From positions 186,001 through 250,000 of the forward strand of contig NZ_LGDV01000038.1 of NCBI RefSeq assembly GCF_001280015.1: DNA of 64,000 nucleotides. Reading direction: 5' to 3'. The notes under the pieces were generated by a model. The model worked only from the letters and a program-made list of their open reading frames with translations, did not search any database and was not told where the DNA came from. A program made the translations under genes and the position numbers. The stretch is from Streptomyces sp. MMG1121 (GTDB lineage: Bacteria > Actinomycetota > Actinomycetes > Streptomycetales > Streptomycetaceae). Positions 26,978-35,970 of this stretch are shown here, piece after piece (the stretch's first letter is position 1; every line of letters starts with the position of its first letter).

Positions 26978-27005
26978 AAGGGCCCCCGCCGCCGCGGGGG
27001 CCCTT
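26978..27005. terminator. Bidirectional terminator between polymer locus and fadB
   Basis: Perfect 12-base arms AAGGGCCCCCGC / GCGGGGGCCCTT with a 4-base loop, in the gap of 52 bases between convergent genes. A and T ends on either side give a classic two-way terminator. Confidence 0.88.
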
Positions 27006-27021
27006 CCTGCTGTCACCGGTG

Positions 27022-29151
27022 TTACGCGGGAACCGACGCCACGCCCGGGGCCAGGAACTTCTTGCCGTTGACGCGCTCGGAGACACCCTCACGGTCCAGG
27101 TACGGCGTGATGCCGCCCAGGTGGAAGGGCCAGCCCGCGCCCGTGATCAGGCACAGGTCGATGTCCTGGGCCTCGGCGACGACACCCTCGTCGAGCATGA
27201 GCCCGATCTCCTGCGCCACCGCGTCGAGCACCCGGGCCCGCACCTGCTCCTCGGTCAGCACGACATCGCCCTGCTTGAGCAGCGCGGCGACCTCCGGGTC
27301 CAGCTCCGGCTTGCCGCTGTCGTAGACGTAGAACCCGCGCTTGCCCGCCTTGACGACGGCCGCGAGGTTCGGGGAGACCGTGAAGCGGTCCGGGAAGGCC
27401 CGGTTGAGGGTCTCCGAGACGTGCAGGCCGATCGCCGGGCCGACCAGCTCCAGCAGCACCAGCGGGGACATCGGCAGACCGAGCGGCTCGACGGCCTTCT
27501 CGGCGACCTCGACCGGGGTGCCCTCGTCGATGACGTTCTGGATCTCGCCCATGAAGCGGGTCAGGATGCGGTTCACGACGAACGCCGGGGCGTCCTTGAC
27601 CAGAACCGCGGTCTTCTTCAGCTTCTTGGCGACGGCGAACGCGGTCGCGAGCGAGGCGTCGTCCGTCTGCTCGCCGCGGACGATCTCCAGCAGCGGGAGG
27701 ATCGCGACCGGGTTGAAGAAGTGGAAGCCGACGACCCGCTCGGGGTGCTTCAGCTTCGACGCCATCTCGGTGACCGACAGCGAGGAGGTGTTGGTCGCGA
27801 GGATCGCGTGCGCCGGGGCGACCGCCTCGACCTCCGCGAACACCTGCTGCTTGACACCGATCTCCTCGAACACGGCCTCGATGACGAAGTCCGCGTCGGA
27901 GAAGCCCTCGGCCTTGTCCAGGACACCGCTCACCAGCGCCTTGAGGCGGTTGGCCTTGTCCTGGTTGATCCGGCCCTTGCCGAGCAGCTTGTCGATCTCG
28001 GCGTGGACGTAGCCCACACCCTTGTCGACGCGCTCCTGGTCGATGTCGGTCAGCACGACCGGCACCTCCAGGCGGCGCAGGAACAGCAGCGCGAGCTGGG
28101 AGGCCATCAGACCGGCGCCGACGACGCCGACCTTGGTGACCGGGCGGGCCAGGTTCTTGTCCGGGGCGCCGGCGGGACGCTTGCCGCGCTTCTGGACGAG
28201 GTTGAACGCGTAGATGCCGGCGCGCAGTTCGCCGCCCATGATCAGGTCGGCGAGGGCCTGGTCCTCGGCGTCGAAGCCCTGCTGGAGGTCGCCGTTCTTC
28301 GCGGCCTCGATGATCTCCAGGGCGCGGTAGGCGGCCGGAGCGGCACCGTGCACCTTGGAGTCCGCGATGGAGCGGCCCCGGGCGACGGCCTGGTCCCAGG
28401 CCTCGCCGCGGTCGATCACCGCTCGCTCGACCGTGACATCGCCCTTGAGCACCTGGGCGGTCCAGATCAGCGACTGCTCCAGGAAGTCGGCGCCCTCGAA
28501 GATCGCGTCGGCGATGCCGAGGTCGAAGACCTGCTGGCCCTTGAGCTGCTTGTTCTGGTTCAGGCTGTTCTCGATGATGACCGAGACGGCCTTGTCGGCG
28601 CCGATCAGGTTCGGCAGCAGTGCGCAGCCGCCCCAGCCCGGGACCAGACCGAGGAAGACCTCGGGCAGGGAGAACGCCGGGATGGCCTTCGACACCGTGC
28701 GGTAGCCGCAGTGCAGACCGACCTCGACGCCGCCGCCCATGGCGGCACCGTTGTAGTACGCGAACGTCGGCACGGCGAGGGCCGACAGGCGCTTGAAGAC
28801 CTCGTGGCCGCCCTTGGCGATGGCCAGCGCGTGCTCGTGCTCCTTGAGGATCTCCACGCCCTTGAGGTCGGCGCCGACCGCGAAGATGAACGGCTTGCCG
28901 GTGATGCCGACGCCGACGACCGCGCCCTCGGCCGCCTCCTTCTCGACCTGGTCGATCGCGGCGTTGAGGTTCGCCAGCGAGGCCGGTCCGAAGGTGGTCG
29001 GCTTGGTGTGGTCCAGGCCGTTGTCCAGCGTGATCAGCGCGAAGCGGCCGGCGCCCAGCGGGAGGTCGAAGTGGCGTACGTGCGCACTGGTGACGACCTC
29101 GTCGGGGAACTGCTCCGAAGCCTGCTTCAGAAGCTCGGTGGTGGTGCTCAC
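27022..29151 (-). CDS. fadB: FadB, fatty-acid oxidation complex alpha subunit
   Basis: 709-aa bifunctional beta-oxidation enzyme. The N-terminal enoyl-CoA hydratase (about 1-190) shows GKPFIFAVGADLKGVE, GAAMGGGVEVGLHC and SLPEVFLGLVPGWGG. The 3-hydroxyacyl-CoA dehydrogenase part (about 330-700) has the Rossmann start VTKVGVVGAGLMASQLA, NTSSLSVTEMA, GFHFFNPVAILPLLEIV and NRILTRF. GTG at 29151 overlaps the fadA stop (GTGA) and has GAGGGG upstream; an upstream in-frame extension is rejected. Works with FadA in cytoplasmic fatty-acid degradation. Confidence 0.95.
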   Translation of the reverse strand: MSTTTELLKQASEQFPDEVVTSAHVRHFDLPLGAGRFALITLDNGLDHTKPTTFGPASLANLNAAIDQVEKEAAEGAVVGVGITGKPFIFAVGADLKGVEILKEHEHALAIAKGGHEVFKRLSALAVPTFAYYNGAAMGGGVEVGLHCGYRTVSKAIPAFSLPEVFLGLVPGWGGCALLPNLIGADKAVSVIIENSLNQNKQLKGQQVFDLGIADAIFEGADFLEQSLIWTAQVLKGDVTVERAVIDRGEAWDQAVARGRSIADSKVHGAAPAAYRALEIIEAAKNGDLQQGFDAEDQALADLIMGGELRAGIYAFNLVQKRGKRPAGAPDKNLARPVTKVGVVGAGLMASQLALLFLRRLEVPVVLTDIDQERVDKGVGYVHAEIDKLLGKGRINQDKANRLKALVSGVLDKAEGFSDADFVIEAVFEEIGVKQQVFAEVEAVAPAHAILATNTSSLSVTEMASKLKHPERVVGFHFFNPVAILPLLEIVRGEQTDDASLATAFAVAKKLKKTAVLVKDAPAFVVNRILTRFMGEIQNVIDEGTPVEVAEKAVEPLGLPMSPLVLLELVGPAIGLHVSETLNRAFPDRFTVSPNLAAVVKAGKRGFYVYDSGKPELDPEVAALLKQGDVVLTEEQVRARVLDAVAQEIGLMLDEGVVAEAQDIDLCLITGAGWPFHLGGITPYLDREGVSERVNGKKFLAPGVASVPA

Positions 29152-30365
29152 TTGTCCCCCTCGAAGTGCGGGTTCTCCCAGATGACCGTCGCGCCCATGC
29201 CGAAGCCGACGCACATGGTGGTCAGGCCGTAGCGGACGTGCGGCTGCTCCTCGAACTGGCGGGCCAGCTGCGTCATCAGCCGGACGCCGGAGGAGGCCAG
29301 CGGGTGACCGAAGGCGATGGCGCCGCCGTACTGGTTGACGCGCGCGTCGTCGTCCGCGATGCCGTAGTGGTCGAGGAAGGCCAGGACCTGGACGGCGAAG
29401 GCCTCGTTGATCTCGAAGAGGTTGATGTCCTCGATCGACAGGCCCGCCTTGGCGAGGGCCTTCTCGGTGGCCGGGATCGGGCCGTAGCCCATGACCTCCG
29501 GCTCGACGCCCGCGAAGGCGTACGAGACGAGGCGCATCCTGACCGGCAGGTCGTTCTCGCGCGCGAAGTCCTCGGAGGCGATGATCGACGCGGTCGCACC
29601 GTCGTTCAGACCGGCGGCGTTACCGGCGGTGACCCGGCCGTGCACCCGGAACGGCGTCTTCAGACCGGCCAGGTTCTCCAGGGTGGTCCCCGGGCGCATC
29701 GGCTCGTCGGCGGTGACCAGACCCCAGCCGGTCTCCCCGCTCTCCGGGTTGGTACGACGCACCGAGATCGGCACCAGGTCCTGCTGGATCTTGCCGTCGG
29801 CGTACGCCTTGGCGGCCTTCTCCTGCGAGCGCACCGCGTACTCGTCGGCACGCTGCTTGGTGATCTGCGGGTAGCGGTCGTGCAGGTTCTCGGCGGTCAT
29901 GCCCATGAACAGCGCCGACTCGTCGACCAGCTTCTCGGAGACGAAGCGCGGGTTCGGGTCCACGCCCTCGCCCATCGGGTGGCGTCCCATGTGCTCCACG
30001 CCACCGGCGATGACGGCGTCGTAGGCACCGAAGGCGATCGAACCGGCGGTGCTGGTGACGGCCGTGAGCGCACCGGCGCACATGCGGTCGATCGAGTAGC
30101 CGGGCACGGACTGCGGCAGGCCCGCGAGGATGCCGGCCGTACGGCCGAGGGTGAGCCCCTGGTCACCGATCTGCGTGGTCGCGGCGACGGCGACCTCGTC
30201 GATCTTCTTCGGGTCCAGACCGGGGTTGCGGCGCAGCAGCTCCCGGATCGCCTTCACGACGAGGTCGTCGGCGCGGGTCTCGTGGTAGATGCCCTTCGGG
30301 CCCGCCTTGCCGAACGGGGTGCGGACGCCGTCGACGAAGACGACGTCCCTGACGGTACGAGGCAC
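29148..30365 (-). CDS. fadA: FadA, acetyl-CoA acyltransferase (thiolase)
   Basis: 405-aa thiolase performing the last beta-oxidation step. Nucleophile Cys lies in IDRMCAGALTAVTS near residue 90, NEAFAVQVL near 310, catalytic His in GGAIAFGHPLASSGVR near 350 and the second Cys in TMCVGFGMGATVIWE near 390. GTG at 30365 is preferred, with GGAGGAG 6 bases upstream. First gene of the fadAB operon. Two palindromes lie just upstream (30408-30423 and 30433-30444) and could bind an acyl-CoA-responsive TetR/GntR repressor. Confidence 0.95.
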   Translation of the reverse strand: MPRTVRDVVFVDGVRTPFGKAGPKGIYHETRADDLVVKAIRELLRRNPGLDPKKIDEVAVAATTQIGDQGLTLGRTAGILAGLPQSVPGYSIDRMCAGALTAVTSTAGSIAFGAYDAVIAGGVEHMGRHPMGEGVDPNPRFVSEKLVDESALFMGMTAENLHDRYPQITKQRADEYAVRSQEKAAKAYADGKIQQDLVPISVRRTNPESGETGWGLVTADEPMRPGTTLENLAGLKTPFRVHGRVTAGNAAGLNDGATASIIASEDFARENDLPVRMRLVSYAFAGVEPEVMGYGPIPATEKALAKAGLSIEDINLFEINEAFAVQVLAFLDHYGIADDDARVNQYGGAIAFGHPLASSGVRLMTQLARQFEEQPHVRYGLTTMCVGFGMGATVIWENPHFEGDK

Positions 30366-30407
30366 GATGGCTCTCCTCCAGATGCGGGATGGCACTGCTG
30401 CGTTGCG

Positions 30408-30423
30408 CTGAGCGCGCGCTCAG
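30408..30423. promoter_or_regulatory. Palindrome CTGAGCGCGCGCTCAG upstream of fadA
   Basis: Perfect 16-base palindrome 43 bases upstream of the fadA start. TGAGCGCGCGCTCA is the sort of sequence bound by TetR-family repressors. Sequence seen; role inferred. Confidence 0.45.
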
Positions 30424-30432
30424 GGCCCATGC

Positions 30433-30444
30433 TACTTATGAGTA
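30433..30444. promoter_or_regulatory. TACT-N4-AGTA inverted repeat upstream of fadA
   Basis: TACTTATGAGTA, an AT-rich inverted repeat in GC-rich surroundings, 68 bases upstream of the fadA start. It resembles TTACTNNNNAGTAA-type sites upstream of actinobacterial acyl-CoA metabolism genes. It could instead be part of the promoter -10 region. Confidence 0.4.
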
Positions 30445-30590
30445 ACGTAGCTGCACAGCCCTGCCGGGGGGAGCGGTGAACGTCACACCCGAAGCCCGGG
30501 CGGCGCGGTGGATCCGCGTGGCGTCACAACCGGCGTCCGCACCGTGTGCGCTGTTCCTGCCGGCGGCGCTGGTCCCGGGGGACCGCCCCG

Positions 30591-30797
30591 GCGGCCGCCT
30601 TCCGGATCGTCGACAGCTTCGGCCTCTTCGACGCCCGCGCGTCCACCGTCTACTGGCGGATCGTCCTGCCGCTGCCGGCGATCGCCACGGTGGTGATCGT
30701 GAAGGGGATCGCCGTCCGCAACGACTTCTGCGTCCCCTTCCTCCGCATGCCGGCGCAGGATCTTGGCGTGATCTCGACGCCCCTGTTCCGCTTCCGC
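30591..30797 (+). pseudogene. Remnant of MalG-type sugar ABC transporter permease
   Basis: An isolated 69-residue stretch keeps the core of a MalG-type permease: RIVDSFGLFDARAST, VYWRIVLPLPAIATVVIVKG (EAA-loop end and next helix), AVRNDFCVPFLRM (family NDF motif) and DLGVISTPLFRF. The N-terminal helices, the EAA glutamate and the last helix are missing, flanking frames do not continue it, and no ribosome site or partner genes are present. It sits in the 480-base gap between fadA and RNase D. This is a decayed fragment, not a working gene. Confidence 0.75.
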
Positions 30798-30846
30798 CGC
30801 CCCTGCGGCGCTTCAGCGGGTTCCTGCGAGGAGCGACGAGGTGAGG

Positions 30847-32136
30847 CTAGGCGCCCTTCGTCGACAGTGCGGCGACCAGTACCGGCGTCACCTGCTCCAC
30901 CTGCCACGGCCGCGCACCGTGACCCACCAGGGCGCCCGCCACGGCCTCCGCGTCGGCGGGCTTCGGCGGCTCCCAGCAGACGCGCCGCACGGTGTCCGGG
31001 GACACCAGGTTCTCCTGAGGCATGTTCAGCCGCTCGGCCAGCGCCGAGACACCGGCCCGGGCGGCGGACAACCGCGCCGCGGCGGCCGGGTCCTTGTCGG
31101 CCCACGCGCGCGGCGGCGGAGGCCCGGTGACCGGCTGACCCGGCTGCGGCAGCGCGCTGTCGGCAAGGCCCTTGGCCCGATCCACGGCCGCCTGCCACTG
31201 CTCCAGCTGCCGCCGCCCCGTACGGTGCCCGAACCCGTTCAGCGCGGCCAGCGCGTGCACGTTGGCCGGCAGAGCGAGCGCGGCCTCGACGATGGCCGCG
31301 TCGCTCAGCACCTTGCCCGGCGACACGTCCCGCCGCTGGGCGATCCGGTCCCGCATCTCCCACAGCTCCCGTACGACACCGAGCTGCCGACGTCTGCGCA
31401 CCTTGTGCATCCCGGACGTGCGCCGCCAGGGGTCCTTGCGCGGCTCGGCGGGCGGTGCCGTCGCGATCGCGTCGAACTCCTGCAGGGCCCACTCCAGTTT
31501 GCCCTGCCGGTCCAGCTCCTTCTCCAGGGCGTCGCGCAGATCGACGAGCAGTTCCACGTCCAGCGCGGCGTAGCGCAGCCAGGGCTCGGGCAGCGGCCGG
31601 GTCGACCAGTCGACGGCGGAGTGGCCCTTCTCCAGGACGTAGCCGAGGACGCCCTCGACCATGGCGCCGAGACCGACCCGGGGGAACCCGGCGAGCCGGC
31701 CGGCCAGCTCGGTGTCGAACAGCAGGGTCGGCATCATGCCTATCTCGCGCAGACACGGCAGGTCCTGGGTGGCGGCGTGCAGCACCCACTCGACGCCGGA
31801 CAGCGCCTCGCCGAGCCCCGACAGGTCGGAACAGGCCACCGGGTCGATCAGCGCGGTCCCCGCGCCCTCGCGGCGCAGCTGCACCAAGTAGGCGCGCTGG
31901 CCGTAGCGGTATCCGGAGGCGCGCTCGGCGTCGACGGCGACGGGGCCGGAGCCGGCGGCGAAGGCGGCGATCACCTCGGCGAGCGCGGTCTCGTCGGCGA
32001 TCACGGGCGGAATGCCCTCGCGGGGTTCGAGCAGCGGTGTCGGCGCCCCCGTCACAGAAGATCCGGCGTCGTCCGGAGGAGTGCCTCCGGTGATGCGCAG
32101 GGAGCTGTCTGCTGCGGTGTCTTGGGCGTCGGTCAC
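30847..32136 (-). CDS. rnd: Ribonuclease D family 3'-5' exonuclease
   Basis: 429-aa DEDDy exonuclease. The acidic site residues appear as VAVDAERASGYRYGQ (D and E, near residue 68), LHAATQDLPCL near 120 and YAALDVELL near 195 (Tyr and Asp). An HRDC helical domain follows at about 240-310 (RELWEMRDRIAQRRDVSPGKVLSD). The unstructured first 40 residues are Thr/Pro rich. GTG start; weak ribosome site. Likely processes 3' ends of stable RNAs. Downstream it abuts the permease remnant. Confidence 0.93.
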   Translation of the reverse strand: MTDAQDTAADSSLRITGGTPPDDAGSSVTGAPTPLLEPREGIPPVIADETALAEVIAAFAAGSGPVAVDAERASGYRYGQRAYLVQLRREGAGTALIDPVACSDLSGLGEALSGVEWVLHAATQDLPCLREIGMMPTLLFDTELAGRLAGFPRVGLGAMVEGVLGYVLEKGHSAVDWSTRPLPEPWLRYAALDVELLVDLRDALEKELDRQGKLEWALQEFDAIATAPPAEPRKDPWRRTSGMHKVRRRRQLGVVRELWEMRDRIAQRRDVSPGKVLSDAAIVEAALALPANVHALAALNGFGHRTGRRQLEQWQAAVDRAKGLADSALPQPGQPVTGPPPPRAWADKDPAAAARLSAARAGVSALAERLNMPQENLVSPDTVRRVCWEPPKPADAEAVAGALVGHGARPWQVEQVTPVLVAALSTKGA

Positions 32137-32162
32137 CTGTCAAGGGTATCCGTGTATGGACT

Positions 32163-32196
32163 GCGCCCGTCGACGGAACGTTCCGTCGACGGGCGC
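32163..32196. terminator. 34-base perfect palindrome
   Basis: Perfect inverted repeat with 17-base arms (GCGCCCGTCGACGGAAC and its complement), centred on GGAACGTTCC. It lies 75 bases past the stop of the response-regulator gene and 27 bases upstream of the RNase D start. A terminator for the regulator gene is likeliest; a large operator for rnd is possible. Confidence 0.55.
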
Positions 32197-32270
32197 GGGA
32201 GGGTCGTAAACCGGTCAGCCCGGGGACACGCGCGGCTCGTGCGAGAGAACCCCGCGCTGCTCCGAACGGC

Positions 32271-32927
32271 TCAGTGGATGATTCCGGTGCGCAGGGCGAC
32301 GGCCACCATGCCGGCCCGGTCACCGGTGCCCAGCTTGCGGGCGATGCGGGCGAGATGGCTCTTCACGGTCAGGGCGGACAGGCCCATCGAGACGCCGATC
32401 GCCTTGTTGGACTGGCCCTCCGCGACCAGGCGCAGGACCTCGACCTCGCGGCCGGACAGTTCGCGGTAGCCGCCCGGGTGGCTCGGGGCACCCGGGGGGC
32501 GGCGGTGCATCCGGGCGGCGCCGAGGGGAGCGGCGCCGGGCCGGCTGGGCAGGCCGATGTTGGTACGGGTGCCGGTGACGACATAGCCCTTGACCCCGCC
32601 GGCGAGCGCGTTGCGGACCGCGCCGATGTCGTCGGCGGCGGACAGCGCCAGCCCGTTGGGCCAGCCCGCGGCGCGGGTCTCGGACAGCAGGGTCAGGCCG
32701 GAGCCGTCGGGCAGGTGGACGTCGGCGACGCAGATGTCGCGGGGGTTGCCGATGCGGGGACGAGCCTCCGCGATGGACGAGGCCTCGATGACATCGCGCA
32801 CGCCGAGCGCCCACAGGTGGCGGGTGACGGTGGAGCGGACGCGCGGGTCGGCCACGACCACCATGGCGGTCGGCTTGTTCGGGCGGTAGGCGACCAGGCT
32901 TGCGGGCTGCTCGAGGAGAACGGACAC
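32271..32927 (-). CDS. Orphan NarL/LuxR-type response regulator
   Basis: 218-aa regulator with a receiver-like domain (about 20-125; candidate phospho-Asp in CVADVHLPDGSG, but the usual N-terminal acidic pair is reduced to one Asp in VVVADPRV) and a C-terminal LuxR HTH (about 155-215; LSGREVEVLRLVAEGQSNKAI, LTVKSHLARIARKLG). A Pro/Gly-rich linker joins them. GTG start with AGGAGG upstream. No histidine kinase is adjacent. The thin acidic pocket suggests an atypical, perhaps phosphorylation-independent receiver. Known Streptomyces orthologues are conserved orphans next to hemE. Confidence 0.9.
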   Translation of the reverse strand: MSVLLEQPASLVAYRPNKPTAMVVVADPRVRSTVTRHLWALGVRDVIEASSIAEARPRIGNPRDICVADVHLPDGSGLTLLSETRAAGWPNGLALSAADDIGAVRNALAGGVKGYVVTGTRTNIGLPSRPGAAPLGAARMHRRPPGAPSHPGGYRELSGREVEVLRLVAEGQSNKAIGVSMGLSALTVKSHLARIARKLGTGDRAGMVAVALRTGIIH

Positions 32928-33209
32928 CAGGCCTCCTGGGGTGGGGGGACGGGGCCGGCTTGTGGGGATGAAGCCGGGACGAACCGTGCTTTCAAGGTCA
33001 CAGTCGTCTTCGGCAGCAAACTCGTCCGCCTTTAGAGAATGATCACGATCTAGTGAGTAACAATCTGTGCAAATCGGACACGCGATCGATCATCCGAAGA
33101 TCGAGTCGGTTCAAGCGGATGCGATTCGAGGCCAGAAAGTGGCCGTATCGACAAAGAGATGGTCAACGAGGCGTCCATGCGGGGGACACCCCGGAACCTT
33201 GCGATCATC

Positions 33210-33866
33210 TCACCGCGACTGCGGCCCCCTGCGCTGCGGCAACGTGAACACCGAAGCGTCACCCGGACCGGCCGGCGGCAGCCCCGCGACCTGGGCCAGC
33301 AGGTCGCACCAGGAGGCAAGGTGGGACGCGGTGTCCGGCACGCCGCCGAGACCCTCGCGGGGCGTCCAGGAGGCCCGGATCTCGATCTGCGAGGCGGCCG
33401 GCCGCTCGGCGAGACCGCCGAAGTAGTGCGAACTCGCGCGCGTGATCGTGCCGCTCGGCTCACCGTAGCCGAGCCCGTGCGCCTGCAGCGCCCCGGTCAG
33501 CCACGACCAGCACACCTCCGGCAGCAGCGGATCGGCCGCCATCTCCGGCTCCAGCTCCGCGCGCACCAGCGTCACCATCCGGAACGTCCCGTGCCACGCG
33601 TCGTGCCCGGCCGGGTCGTGCAGCAGCACCAGTCGCCCGTCGGCCAGCTCCTGCTCGCCGTCGACCACCACCGCCTCCAGCGCGTACGCGTACGGGGCGA
33701 GCCGCTGCGGCGCGGGCGTCGGCTCCACCTCGACCTGCGGCCGCAGCCGGCAGTCGCGCAGCGCTTCGACCGCGGCCCGGAAAGCCGGTGGACCCTCAGT
33801 ACTGGAGTGCCGGTCCGCCTCCTCGGTGTCCTTCACGTCGTCCATTCCGTCGGCGCTGTCCGACAT
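33210..33866 (-). CDS. DUF3000 family protein
   Basis: About 218 aa, a conserved actinobacterial protein of unknown function. Visible blocks are PPAFRAAVEALRDCRLRPQVEVE, PYAYALEAVV, GRLVLLHDPAGHDAWHGTFRMV and SSHYFGGLAERPAASQIEIRASW. No signal peptide or helices. ATG at 33866 is chosen as the more conserved option; 33887 is in frame. Divergent from hemE with about 120 bases between them, a pairing kept across Streptomyces. Confidence 0.85.
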   Translation of the reverse strand: MSDSADGMDDVKDTEEADRHSSTEGPPAFRAAVEALRDCRLRPQVEVEPTPAPQRLAPYAYALEAVVVDGEQELADGRLVLLHDPAGHDAWHGTFRMVTLVRAELEPEMAADPLLPEVCWSWLTGALQAHGLGYGEPSGTITRASSHYFGGLAERPAASQIEIRASWTPREGLGGVPDTASHLASWCDLLAQVAGLPPAGPGDASVFTLPQRRGPQSR

Positions 33867-33985
33867 TCGTCCGTGAGCCGCAGCCATGCGGGGAAGAGTA
33901 AGGGGAAGCGCGGCTTCGTGCAGGGCAAGACACCCCCTGAGGGCTGCGGCACTTCTGCGTCGGCGGCCGTGCGAGACTTGCCGTC

Positions 33986-35053
33986 GTGAGTGCCAACGTG
34001 GGCCCCTCGGGCCAGCAGCCGACAGCGACGTACGACAGTGCTTTCCTCAGGGCGTGCCGGCGGGAAGCCGTGCCGCACACCCCCGTGTGGTTCATGCGCC
34101 AGGCCGGCCGCTCGCTGCCCGAGTACCGCAAGGTCCGCGAGGGCATTCCCATGCTGGAGTCCTGCATGCGGCCCGAGCTGGTCACCGAGATCACGCTGCA
34201 GCCGGTGCGCCGGCACAACGTGGACGCGGCGATCTACTACAGCGACATCGTCGTCCCGCTCAAGGCCATCGGCATCGACCTCGACATCAAGCCCGGCGTC
34301 GGCCCGGTCGTCGAGCAGCCGATCCGCACCCGCGCCGACCTGGCCCGGCTGCGTGACCTCACCCCCGAGGACGTCCCCTACGTCACCGAGGCGATCGGCC
34401 TGCTCACCCGCGAGCTGGGAGCCACCCCGCTGATCGGTTTCGCGGGTGCGCCTTTCACCCTCGCGAGCTACCTGGTCGAGGGCGGTCCCTCGCGCACGTA
34501 CGAGAACGCCAAGGCGATGATGTACGGCGACCCCGAGCTGTGGGCCGACCTGCTCGACCGGCTCGCCGACGTGACGGCCACGTTCCTGAAGGTCCAGATC
34601 GAGGCCGGGGCCTCGGCCGTGCAGCTCTTCGACTCCTGGGCCGGCGCGCTGGCGCCGGCGGACTACCGGCGCTCGGTCATGCCCGCCTCGGCGAAGGTCT
34701 TCGACGCCGTCGCCGGGTACGGCGTCCCGCGCATCCACTTCGGTGTCGGCACCGGTGAGCTGCTGAAGCTCATGGGCGAGGCCGGCGCGGACGTCGTCGG
34801 CGTCGACTGGCGCGTCCCGCTGGACGAGGCCGTCCGCCGCGTCGGCCCCGGCAAGGCGCTCCAGGGCAACTTCGACCCGACGGTCCTGTTCACCGACAAG
34901 AACACGGTCGAGACCAAGGCCCGTGAGGTGCTGGACGCGGCCGCCGGCCTTGAGGGCCACGTCTTCAACCTCGGCCACGGGGTCATGCCGCACACCGACC
35001 CGGACGCCCTGACCCGGCTCGTGGAGTACGTCCACACGCAGACCGCGCGCTGA
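33986..35053 (+). CDS. hemE: Uroporphyrinogen decarboxylase
   Basis: 355-aa enzyme converting uroporphyrinogen III to coproporphyrinogen III. Signature 1 [16 protein letters not shown] lies near residue 33 with the substrate-binding Arg residues; signature 2 [17 protein letters not shown] is near 150 and [12 protein letters not shown] supplies the conserved Asp. Ends with [14 protein letters not shown]. The protein is of standard length. GTG start. It feeds the coproporphyrin-dependent heme pathway completed by cgoX and hemQ 3-4 kb downstream. Convergent with the rhomboid gene; the two stops are 1 base apart. Confidence 0.97.
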   Translation: MSANVGPSGQQPTATYDSAFLRACRREAVPHTPVWFMRQAGRSLPEYRKVREGIPMLESCMRPELVTEITLQPVRRHNVDAAIYYSDIVVPLKAIGIDLDIKPGVGPVVEQPIRTRADLARLRDLTPEDVPYVTEAIGLLTRELGATPLIGFAGAPFTLASYLVEGGPSRTYENAKAMMYGDPELWADLLDRLADVTATFLKVQIEAGASAVQLFDSWAGALAPADYRRSVMPASAKVFDAVAGYGVPRIHFGVGTGELLKLMGEAGADVVGVDWRVPLDEAVRRVGPGKALQGNFDPTVLFTDKNTVETKAREVLDAAAGLEGHVFNLGHGVMPHTDPDALTRLVEYVHTQTAR

Positions 35054-35054
35054 C

Positions 35055-35879
35055 TCACGCCGTGTAACGGGGCCGCGCCCGCCTGCCGAACACCAGGCCG
35101 CGCGGTTCCGGCGGGGGAGGTGTGCCGGGCTTGAGCGGCCGGGCGAGCAGCATGCCCGCCACGAATCCGACCACGTGCGCCGTGTAGGCCACCGTGCCGG
35201 CGCCGGAGACACCGTGCCCGGAGGAGTACACCGCCTGGAGCACGAACCAGAAGCCCAGCACCAGCCAGGCCGGCAGCCGCAGCGGCAGGAAGATCAGGAA
35301 CGGCACGAGGACCCACACCCGTGCCCTCGGCCACAGCACGATGTAGGCGCCGAGCACTCCGGCGATCGCGCCGGACGCGCCGATCAGCGGGTCGCCCGAG
35401 CCGGCGTTGAACAGCGCGAACCCGTATCCGGCCGCGTAGCCGCAGACGACGTAGAAGAACAAGTACCGGACGTGGCCCATGCGGTCCTCGACGTTGTTGC
35501 CGAAGATCAGCAGGAAGAGCATGTTCCCGAGCAGATGCAGCCAGCTGCCGTGCAGGAACATCGCCGTGAACACCGACAGGGGCGGGGACTTGTCGTAGGA
35601 CGGGGGTCCCACCACACAGCCGGGCCCGTGCGGGCCGACACCCACGTCGCCGGTCGGCACCAGCCGGGGTATCTGATGGTGGATGAGCTCCCTGGGCACC
35701 GCCGCGTAGTGGTCCATGAAGGCCTGGAGATGGCACAGCCGCGCCAGCTCGCCGCCGCCCGCCGCGGAACCGGCGGTGCCCGGCATGCTGACGAACACCA
35801 GGACGTTGGCGGCGATGAGCGCGTACGTCACCCAGGGGGTGCGGCGCACCGGGTTCACGTCATGGACGGGGATGACCAC
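35055..35879 (-). CDS. Rhomboid family intramembrane serine protease
   Basis: 274-aa membrane protease with about six helices. Key motifs: HGSWLHLLGNMLFLLIFGN (His and Asn of the oxyanion region), GASGAIAGVLGAY with the nucleophile Ser, and AHVVGFVAGM with the catalytic His. A cytoplasmic-type lead VIPVHDVNPVRRTPWVTY precedes helix 1. A long extracytoplasmic loop (about 45-115) follows it. The GTG at 35879 is preferred since MVIPVHDVNPVRR is the usual start in Streptomyces; an ATG 51 bases upstream is in frame. Confidence 0.9.
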   Translation of the reverse strand: MVIPVHDVNPVRRTPWVTYALIAANVLVFVSMPGTAGSAAGGGELARLCHLQAFMDHYAAVPRELIHHQIPRLVPTGDVGVGPHGPGCVVGPPSYDKSPPLSVFTAMFLHGSWLHLLGNMLFLLIFGNNVEDRMGHVRYLFFYVVCGYAAGYGFALFNAGSGDPLIGASGAIAGVLGAYIVLWPRARVWVLVPFLIFLPLRLPAWLVLGFWFVLQAVYSSGHGVSGAGTVAYTAHVVGFVAGMLLARPLKPGTPPPPEPRGLVFGRRARPRYTA

Positions 35880-35970
35880 ACAGAAGTAGTGCCCGGGATG
35901 CGCCCGGCGAACCGGTGAACGGCGCCGCACGCGCGTGCGTATCTGTTCTCAACCGACGTGAGGACAGGCG

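Noticed and set aside
27019..29232. Open frame of 737 codons antisense to fadB
   Set aside because: Mirrors codon bias of fadB; no recognisable motifs.
33053..33463. Small ORFs between the regulator and DUF3000 gene
   Set aside because: No ribosome site or conserved motif; the region reads as promoter and leader.
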